Assembly: GCA_038503035.1 (NCBI GenBank)
Contig: JAVSML010024418.1
Coordinates: 758,845 to 822,844 of the forward strand
Origin: Crocodylus rhombifer
Taxonomy: Eukaryota; Chordata; Crocodylia; Crocodylidae
DNA length: 64,000 nt
Reading direction: 5' to 3'
Below the pieces are notes generated by a model, which did no database searches, was not told the DNA's origin, and worked only from the letters and a program-made list of their open reading frames with translations. Position 1 is the stretch's first letter; every line of letters starts with the position of its first letter. This document shows positions 56,006 through 64,000 of this stretch, piece by piece. The translations under genes were made by a program, and so were the position numbers.

Positions 56006-58910
56006 CTAGAGGGGCAACACAAAAAGATTATCAATGTCTTGACTGTTTAGTTTAAAACAACAAACAAACAAACCTCCTAAACCAAACCAAATAGCAAAAC
56101 TGACTTAACAAGAATTGTAGCAACCTTACTGCCAGCTGTCTGGTGTGACTCAGACTTGAAGCAGATTAATGCACAGGCCTATGGGGCCTGTGCCCAGGGT
56201 CCCTGCCAATCAGAGGCCCCCTGTGAATAATCTGCTCTAGCTTGTGGGGGTAATGCGTGGATGGGCTGGGGCAGCACCTGCAAGGGCACTGAAAGAAAAG
56301 CCGGCTGGGGCCGGGGCCGGGGACTTCATTGGGTGAAGGGCCTGGAGAGCTCTTGGCAGCAGCCATGGCCACTCTCAGCCATTGCTGCCCTGCCCAGCCA
56401 GGATTGCCATGCCTAGGCACCCCGGGACTCAGGGGCACAGCTGCACCAGCTCCCCCCGGTCTTGCCAAGGGCAGGTGGGTCACGGCACGGACCCCTGCAA
56501 TAGGGGCTCCACTTGCACTCTGGCCCAGGGCAGTGGGTCATGTGCCCTGCTGCCCAGCTGTATCCATGCTGCAGTAGGCCCCAGGAACTTGGCAGTTACC
56601 ACTTCTTCTGCAGCCACAGCTGAGTCAGGGTAGACAATGCCAATAGCACACTGCTGGCTACTGGACAGCCTGTGCTATCTTTGCTATAGAGAGAGGTACA
56701 ATGCCAGTGCATTCCTAAAGTGGGCACATAGAAGGTGCTTGATATTGGCAATTTTCTATTCTGAATGGTTGTCAGCACAATCTTTCTTTGAGCCCCATAC
56801 TCCTTGGGCCCTGGACTCCAAACATTCTTAACCTGCCCCTGACTCAGACTAGGTAAGAATCAGGCTCATTAACTCCAGTTGTAGATATTAGGAGTCACTA
56901 TTAAAGTTGTGTCAAATTGATTTTGGTTAAAGACAACACATTAGATGGGGCTGAGCCCATCCTGAGTTTGCTGTTACACTCCAGAGCTGGAAGTGCATCA
57001 GTAAGACTGTCCTGGGCTTATTCTAAATGCCTGATCTTGAACCCTCTGTCTGTAGAAGGTCTAAGAGCAGGCACTGGGGACCAGTCTGGAGCAGCTTCAC
57101 TGGTGAACTTCCATCTCTGAAGTGTCAGTGGACTTCAGAAGACAGTATATGCTCAGTCCTATTCTCACTAGAACCAGTTGTTGGTGTGGTATATACAAAT
57201 GCTTTGTGTCTACCAGTACAATACTCTACTTGGCTATCAATGCAGAATGGAGTGAGAGTGTTCAATGTCAGCAGGGCTAGATGAACATCCTGGTTATTAT
57301 TTGTACGATCATAGCTCAAGTCAAAGATTAAGAACCCAAAGTGCAAAATATTGTAAAAATACAGAAATGAGAGCCTGTTTGCGCCCCAGAGAGATTACAA
57401 TCCAACCATTTCTGGCATTCCTTGTATCTGTAAGGTTCACTACTGTAAATAAAATCAATACTGCATAGTTATGTGTGGACCTTGTGCATAATCTTTATAA
57501 ATATTTATAGGTTTACAGACATTTTAAACCACATATTTGGAACATTTAAGTTTTAGCAGGTTGATGAAAACAGTCTGTCATCAAGTACACAAAAAATTGG
57601 CTCTGTTTGGAAGAGGTTTATCCCATCAGAGAGACTGCTATGATAGCTTTAAGAATCTCACACTCTTCCTAGTATTTGAAGTGAAAAAATAACAGTCCAA
57701 TACTTTATTTTTTTGGAGGAGAATAAGAAAGAAAGGGTTATGTCAAAATAATTTTACCTCCTTAAATTAAGAGATGTGCAAGCAAAACAAAATATATTGG
57801 ACTTTTTGGAGCTGTTGCCAGCTTGGGAGAGAATTTTTTTGAATTGAAGAATCCAAATAAGTGCCTATTAGTTCCATAATTTTTATCATCATTGTGACAA
57901 AGTGTTGAAGGTTATGGTCATTTTAGTTCTTATCTCTAAGGTATCTTGAAGAACAAAAGGAAGGAAGGGAAGAGAAACATTCTGAATGAAAGGAAGACAT
58001 CTATTAAATTTTTGCATTCCATTCTAATTAATTGCTTCTAATTCTGTTTTGGAATGTACATCCAAGGAAATTAATCTGAAATGTTTGCTTGGGGTAGAAA
58101 TTAGCTATGTATATGTATATATATTTTCTCACTTACTACCCCTCAAATATGACACACACCTTGTTTTTTGGAAGGCAGGATGAAGAGAAGATTTTTCCAG
58201 AGTTATGGCTGCATATAGCATTGACAGTTTAATCTTCAATTCACTCACCTTCCCATTTCTGCTCAGGCAGAAGCTACAGTCTTAACCCTTTCACAGATTA
58301 ACTTTTAGCAGCTCTTTGCTGCTTAGTCAAAAGCTGAAACTGTAGCTGTTGCTGGACTCCTTGTGGGTGGGGTCCTAGGATTTTGGCTAGAGCTAAAACT
58401 AGTCTGCAGGGCTGTAAAAGAGGAAGAGAGAGAGAGGACAGGAGTAGCTGACAGACAGCAAAATTGCCAATAAAGGATAGCTTGTTAGTAGAACAGCAAT
58501 ATCATGAAAAAAAAGAGTGGGTTGTTAACATTTGTGAATAAAGAACAATTAGGAGGAATCAGTTAGATTCCTATGAGCCATAAAGTCAATTGACCTACAG
58601 TGCTGCCTGAATAGAAATGCCACTGCTACTATTCTGGGCAGAAAATCAGCTTCCCTGCTTAAGATACACACCCCAATTTTGGAAAGCTAATTTGGGAGGG
58701 GAAGGGGTGTGTGTGTGTGTATTATGCAAATCAATAGAGGTATACATATATAATGTGTGCAAATCCATCTTATTTAAACTGCACGTGGGAGATCATATTT
58801 TTGACTTTTACTTTGATCAAGTACTACCTTATTCCAAAAAGAGTCCAAGTCAAAAGCAATGAGTCTGGTCCTATGACCCTGCCTCATGTTATTTAACACT
58901 ACTCCAAAAG
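56006..58910. other. No further gene recognised (2.9 kb)
   Basis: By position, intronic to the minus-strand gene ending at 55,701. A GC-rich block at about 56,160-56,580 (GGGGCCGGGGCCGGGG near 56,308) is probably a repeat insertion of unknown family. A TG run lies at 58,708-58,719. No upstream exon could be identified. Confidence 0.45.
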
Positions 58911-59060
58911 GGGTGCATCTACATGTGCCATTAATGTGCTGTAATAAATTCTGGAGCTTATTGCTCCCAGGAAGCTCCAGGGCATGCTGTTCATACATGC
59001 ACCTGGACCAAAGCACATTGAGCTAGGTTGGGCAGAGAATCCAGGGGATCGGCCTGCCAG
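58911..59060 (+). mobile_element. MITE fragment, GGGTGCATCTACATG end
   Basis: The left terminus GGGGTGCATCTACATGTG matches the end of the 35,634 element. Inside, GGAGCTTATTGCTCCC and GGAAGCTCC form small hairpins. The right terminus was not found. Confidence 0.4.
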
Positions 59061-60453
59061 CCCAGGACTAAAGAAAAAAGCAGGTCAATGAGGCACTTCA
59101 GAACAGCCAAGAAATGAGTGAGAGACAGGTGGTTGTTCTCTGAACATAGACAAGGTTCTGGGGGCCTCTCCAGTAGAAAGCAATGAAGAATCTGGAACTT
59201 CTGAAAGTTGTATTTTCCTTACATGGCCTGTTGATCTTAGGGTGAAACTTGTAAATCCTATTAATAGCCCAGCATTTGATCACTTCAAAATCTGAAAAAA
59301 AGTTAAAACAAAATACCACATTTTCAATCTACTGGTCTGGGTTAGGGTCAGATCCATGGGGACATGCAGATACACCCTCCATCCCTCTTTGTTCCCTTCT
59401 CTACCCAGTCCTTAAAACTAACCACCTGGGAAGGGCAGTGAAATCTCTATTCAGGTAGCACTGAGAGAATCAGTTGACTTCATGGCTCTTTATTATCTCC
59501 TTGATTCCTACTCTGTCTCCACTGCATAGATGTTAACAATCCACTATCTTTTTTGATGGTCTGGATGTTTCACTATTTTATCCTTTCTTGTGCAGTTTTG
59601 GTATCTGTTAGCCACTCTTGGCAATGCCTCTCTTCTGTTTCACAGCCCTGCAAACTGTTTCAAACTCTAGCTAAAAACTTTAACTCTGGCATGATAATTT
59701 TAACTCGGGTGTAGAAATGACTGACAGTGAACTACTGGAGGCACTGTCAAAACTTGTTTTATGAATTTCAATAAAACATATATATTTTACTATAATGACT
59801 ACATAACTAATGGCAATTTCTGTTGACTATTTTTTCCTAGTTTGTTGTGTTTTTAAAAAATGGTTGCAGTAGCAAACAGTACACATTCCAAGTTATATTT
59901 GTTTCTGTTTTGAACTTATATTGAATAATATAGTGCTAGCCCCTGCGCATATTAGTAAAGCTTCTAGTTTTTCTTTAACTGAGGAAAAAACATGTTGTGT
60001 TATTGTGTGATTCATCTTCACAAATATGAATTCCCCTTTTCAAAATACTAGATAGTCCCAAGATCTGGATGGACAAGACTCCACCCTGATACAGTGGGTA
60101 TAAACAGCATAGCACTAGAAAATCCAGTGGCCTATCTAGTTTTGGGACTCACCACTGGTAAAACTAGTAGGGTTGAAGCCATGTTAGCAATGGTGAGAGT
60201 TAGAAAAAAAAATGTTCAATGAAAATAGACCTTAAAGACAAACTGTATCCTTAACCAGCCCCTTTTCTGGTATGTCTGCTTTCTGGGAATTTAACAAGAA
60301 TACATTCTCTTCTCAGTATGTACACATAATTCCAATTAATGCTAGAGAGCCTGGCTTGCAGTCTTCCTACCTCAGGTGGAGCTGTTAGAAGATCTTGCAA
60401 CTAAAGGAAGGTCAGCCTGAAGTAAGAAGACTGAGCTAGTCTGTAGAGATGAG
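59061..60453. other. No gene recognised
   Basis: AT-rich sequence without supported features, except an 18-bp tandem duplication at its right edge (60,433-60,468) that overlaps the hAT target site. Confidence 0.5.
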
Positions 60454-60461
60454 CTAGTCTG
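60454..60461 (+). repeat. hAT target duplication, left copy (CTAGTCTG)
   Basis: Identical to 62,131-62,138 on the other side of the element. Confidence 0.85.
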
Positions 60462-62130
60462 TAGAGCTGTGTGAAATTTCACCAGGTGTTTTGTTTCAAA
60501 CTGTTTCAATGTGTTTTGAGCTCAAAACAGCTAAATTAAAATAAAATAAAAGCCTTTGAAAGAGATTCAAAATGAAACAAGGGCACTCAAAATGTTTTGA
60601 GTTTTGAAGCTGGGCTTACTTGGCTTCAGTGCTGGACCCAGCCAGCAGCAGCAGCCTCTTGTCATCTGGAGCACAGATCAGGCACCTGCCTGCATCCCTA
60701 GGAGGGCTGTGGGGCTGTGCCAGACTCCACCCAGAGTCTGATCTTTGTGTCAGATGACAGGAGGCTGCTGCTGCTGTCTCAGGCCAGTGGCAGCACCAGT
60801 CTTCCCAGCACTGGAGGAGTCCAGCGCTGCCTGGCAGCCCTTCTGGGGGTGCAGGTAGGCCACTGAACTGTACACTGGATTAAAGGAGGCTCTAGGTGCC
60901 TCTCCCACCAGGGACCAGTGCCCCCCACTCACCTCCTGGCTCAGCTCCAGGCCCCCTGTGGCTTACCAGCAATAGCAGCCATGCTCTTGGTGTTGTGCTA
61001 CAGCCCCCCTGCATGGTGGGGTGCAGCATGGCTCAGCCCCAGCCACCAGGTTTCCACAGAGCCCAGTGGGGTGCAGCCCAGCTCAGCTCAGTGTGAGGTC
61101 AGCACAGTGTGAGGTCATGTGCTTTTGGGCAGCTCTGGGCTGTCACCCAGGGCTGCATGCTGCTTGTGGGGACCACCGGCCACACTGGCCCAAGTCCTGT
61201 GTGCACAGAAGCGGCCTGGCTGGACAGCACAGAGCTTATGCAGCAGCACGTTGTGGCATAGGCTGTGCAGATACCTGGCAGTTGGGGCTGAGCCATGCTG
61301 CCCCCTGCCATGCAGGGGGCTGTGCCATAAGGCCAAGAACATAGCTGCTGTTGCTGGTATCCTGTGGAGAAACTGCAGCTGGGTGGGGGGCAGGTAGGGA
61401 GACTGCAGCTGGTGGGGGAGTGGGGCTGGAGCCAGGTTTGGGCCAAGCAGGGATGCAAGCAGGGGCACTGGTCCCTGGGGGGAGAGGCAGCCTGAGCCTC
61501 CTCTCATCTGGCACAGATCCATGGACTTGCACCCCTGGGAGGGTTGCTGGGCTTTGCCAGACTCCTCCTGGGGCTGTGAGCCCCCGAATCTGTGCCAGAT
61601 GAAAGGAGGCTCAGGCTGCGGCAGCAGCAATCTTGTCCAGTGCTGGGTGCAACCCATGCCCAGTGCCTGTCTCAGGTGGGAAAACAGCCTGAGCCTCTTC
61701 TTGTCTGATGCAGATCTTGGGACTTTCACCCCCAGGAGGGCTGCCAGGCTTTGCTGGACTCCTTCAAGGGCTACTGGCATGTCAGATGAGAGGAGGCTGC
61801 TGCGGCCATCCAGTGTCAGGACTTTTGGTTTGAACAGTTTGAGGTACAGTTTCCCAGAAACCCGTGCATCTATCTCCTTGAAACTAGGCAGGCTTTGTGC
61901 CCTCAGGCTACCATCCTTGCAATTTTCATCCAAATCAGGCAAGAAATGACAAAGTTTTAGGCATTTTCATGATTCCCCATTATAGCCTATGCGTGAAATG
62001 GCGAAACAGTGAAACAGTTTTGACGAAACGAAACGGGACAGTGCTTCAAAACAAAACAATGAAATGAAACACTGTCCCTTTGAAATGGTGAAACAGACAT
62101 CAAAATGAAAGAGTGTTTCACACAGCCCTA
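60462..62130. mobile_element. Non-autonomous hAT element, 1,669 bp
   Basis: It starts TAGAGCTGTGTGAAATTTC and ends so that the reverse strand starts TAGGGCTGTGTGAAACAC. It is flanked by a perfect 8-bp target duplication CTAGTCTG. These are hAT-superfamily hallmarks, and the exact duplication suggests a fairly recent insertion. AT-rich, GAAAC-repetitive ends enclose a GC-rich core with three hairpin units (60,651-60,773; 61,488-61,618; 61,685-61,800). The 275-codon minus-strand frame (61,115-61,942) is proline/alanine/leucine-rich with no transposase motif, so it is a composition artefact. Confidence 0.85.
61488..61618. repeat. Inverted repeat with 31-bp arms inside the hAT element
   Basis: Arms 61,488-61,518 and 61,588-61,618 are reverse complements at 30 of 31 positions (ends CAGCCTGAGCCTCCTCTCAT / ATGAAAGGAGGCTCAGGCTG). 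The 69-bp loop contains CCCCTGGGAGGG. Looser versions occur at 60,651-60,773 and 61,685-61,800. Confidence 0.85.
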
Positions 62131-62138
62131 CTAGTCTG
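62131..62138 (+). repeat. hAT target duplication, right copy (CTAGTCTG)
   Basis: Identical to 60,454-60,461. Confidence 0.85.
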
Positions 62139-63335
62139 TGCTATGGGAGACCTCTAGGGAGCACCTTGCTACTTCAGAAGATAGTGTTAACGATTCAAGA
62201 GTTGATTGGCTTCCCTCTGAGTCACTTTTGAAACAGTAAGTCAAGCAGGGCGGGCACTAAGGGGTGTGGTGCAGCCAGAATCTGCATCTTCTGCATGTAA
62301 TAAAAAAACAAACAAATACGGTCCTAATCATTTGTGGTAGTCTTTAAAGTCAAGAAACCATCTGTGATAATGGGACACACAATATTAATGAAGTTTGTCT
62401 TCATAAACCAAAAGCCAGTTTGGTAAAATCTTGAGTGATAATGCTTAATCCTCTTATTGTTTGTATGGATAGCCATTAATGAGCACTTAAACCCTGCTCT
62501 TACTCATCTAATAATACTCTTATTAAAAATTTAAAATTCAGAATAGTTACTTTCCTCTTGCTTGGGTAGAAGTAATATTCTAAGCTTTTACATACTAGCA
62601 AAAAGGAGACTAGAGGAACAGTGTGTCTTTGTGTGAGTAGATGAGTAGAAGTTAAGGGGGATTTGACTTAAAAACTTCCACAAAGATTCCATTAAATCCT
62701 TTGTATAATTGAGGAGGTTTTTTACATGTGTTTCCTCTCTTTCAGGGAAATTCAAAACACAGATATCATAGCAACATTTTACTGTGTAAAAAACTAACAT
62801 AATTACTAAATAATAAAGAAAAAGAAATAGGCATCATAACAATTTAATAGAAAATTAATTTCTTGTGGCTTCTTTGGTACATTCCAGAGGAAATAAGAAT
62901 TTTTAGCCACTTGTTGTAGTGCTACCTACATTGCCAATTGTGTCCTGTAAATATCGCTACTTCATTTTGCTATCAGGTACATTATACAACTCTATTTCTT
63001 CTTTTGCTTCTATATCTTTGAAGAGTGATAGACTTCAAACAGCTGTCCTGAATTTATTCATTTTTTAATCCACATCTTGCTTGCATGTTCCTGTGGTTGC
63101 AACTGTAACACAATATTCTTTGATTTAAGTAACCAGTGTAAGCAGAGTGTTCTTTTACTTGTGTACAATAAATATTCAGATACAATAATTAATTTTTAGG
63201 TAGTTAGGCAAGATTAGATTAGATGCAATAAATACAGGATAAACTTTCTTTTAAAAGGTTTGGTTTTTTGATTAAATTTCAAATGTGATTACTTTCTTTA
63301 ACTTCTAGATGTTCTCTCACCACCTGAATTATGAT
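62139..63335. other. No gene recognised
   Basis: AT-rich DNA. A plus-strand acceptor-like stretch (TTTCCTCTCTTTCAG near 62,740-62,754) leads to only a short frame and is not called. Confidence 0.5.
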
Positions 63336-63900
63336 TTCATAGACATTTGGGCTGACAGAGACCTCGTGAGTTCATCTGGTCCATCCCCCTACCCAACAGC
63401 AGGAAGTCAGCTGGGGTCAGAGGACCCCAGCAAGATAAACATCCAAGTGCATCTTGAGTGTGTCCAGAGTAGGTGCTTGAGTGTGTCCAGAGTAGGTGCT
63501 TGCACCACTTCAGGGGGAACCTATTCCAGACTCTGCATACTCGGATGGTAAAGAAGTTGTTCCTTATGTCCAGTCTAAAATGGTATTGCAGCAGTTTGTG
63601 GCCATTGGACCTTGTTTTCCCTGGTGAAGCCCTGGAGAACAAATGTTCTCCCAGGTTCTGATGCATACCTATGATATACTTATAGGCTGCCATCAAGTCT
63701 CCCCTGAGCCTATGCTTAGCTAAGCTGAAGAGTCTCATGACTCTCAGGCTCTCATATGGCCTACTCTCTTGACCTTTGATCATGTGTGTGGCTCTCCTCT
63801 GGACTTTCTCAAGTTTCTTCTCATCCTTTTTAAAGTATGGAGCCCAGAACTGGATGCTGTGGCCTCACCATGGTCAAATAAAGCAGGAGAATGAAATATT
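63336..63900 (-). mobile_element. CR1 LINE 3' fragment
   Basis: The minus strand encodes the CR1 ORF2 tail (LFSLAKHRLRGDLMAAYKYI, TRSNGHKLLQYHFRLDIRNN). It ends in the CR1 3' terminus near 63,340 (plus strand GACATTTGGGCTGACAGAG). A 23-bp tandem duplication (63,453-63,475 and 63,476-63,498) lies near its 3' end. It is 5'-truncated near 63,900, where the orientation flips. Confidence 0.85.
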
Positions 63901-63916
63901 GGGTCTTGTTTCAGAC

Positions 63917-64000
63917 ATAGGCCAGTTAGTCTCACCTCCATCCTTGGCAAAGTCTATAGGCCAGTTAGTCTCACCTCCATCCTTGGCAAAGTCTTTGAAA
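63917..64000 (+). mobile_element. CR1 ORF2 reverse-transcriptase fragment, inverted
   Basis: The plus strand encodes RPVSLTSILGKVFE, the conserved early RT motif of CR1 ORF2. The first 39 bp are tandemly repeated (63,917-63,955 and 63,956-63,994), duplicating 13 codons in frame. The fragment runs off the window edge. Being upstream ORF2 sequence in opposite orientation to the adjacent CR1 tail, it looks like a 5' inversion of the same insertion. Confidence 0.7.

Noticed and set aside
61115..61942. 275-codon minus-strand frame inside the hAT element
   Set aside because: No hAT transposase or dimerisation motif; composition follows the GC-rich hairpin core.
1..64000. CRISPR arrays, bacterial operons, tRNA or rRNA genes
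   Set aside because: No regularly spaced identical repeats, no ribosome-binding-site/ORF pattern and no cloverleaf or rRNA sequence were seen; the window is vertebrate.

Overview
This is vertebrate nuclear DNA, most likely from a sauropsid and probably a crocodilian. The evidence is four 3'-terminal CR1 LINE fragments, several old MIR-like SINEs, many hAT-type and fold-back non-autonomous DNA transposons whose ends begin GGGTGCATC or similar, a lone CpG island, split coding exons with canonical splice sites, and no L1 or Alu. The class (sauropsid) is well supported; crocodilian rather than turtle or bird is inference. Most of the window is intergenic or intronic, so most open frames are chance or lie in GC-rich repeats.

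The main feature is an almost complete endogenous retrovirus at 46,724-55,198 (+). It has two 612-bp LTRs differing at only 4 sites, a 4-bp target duplication (GGAG), a tRNA primer site, gag, pro-pol, env, a polypurine tract and a 3' LTR. Gag and Pol are gammaretrovirus-like: PPxY/PSAP late motifs, one zinc knuckle, Gag and Pol in one frame separated by a UGA, a YVDD reverse transcriptase and a D,D-35-E integrase. As it stands it is defective: gag changes frame twice, pol has one internal UGA and env three, and the zinc knuckle lacks one cysteine. The LTRs carry a tandem CRE, an ETS site, an E-box and a TATA-like box.

Host genes appear only as fragments, all on the minus strand. A well-formed internal exon lies at 43,114-43,318 and a 3'-terminal coding exon at 55,701-56,005. 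The ERV lies about 500 bp beyond the latter's stop codon, in the opposite transcriptional orientation. A weaker internal exon lies at 9,726-9,885. A CpG island at 16.78-17.44 kb carries two consensus minus-strand splice donors, so it is a plausible promoter and first exon for a gene reading leftwards. I do not recognise the encoded proteins.

Layout: 0.85-8.6 kb holds MITEs and fold-back element A; 9.7 kb an exon candidate; 10.2 kb a hAT MITE with target duplication; 16.8-18 kb the CpG island and a CR1 end; 20.3 kb another hAT element; 22.5-24.5 kb a 196-bp direct duplication flanking a CR1; 24.8-29.6 kb fold-back elements B and C; 30-36.8 kb MITEs, a MIR, a possible solo LTR and a CR1; 38-40.5 kb a duplicated 850-bp block flanking a palindrome; 43.1 kb an exon; 46.7-55.2 kb the ERV; 55.7 kb the terminal exon; 60.5-62.1 kb a 1.67-kb hAT element with perfect 8-bp target duplication and three internal hairpins; 63.3-64 kb a CR1 with an apparent 5' inversion.
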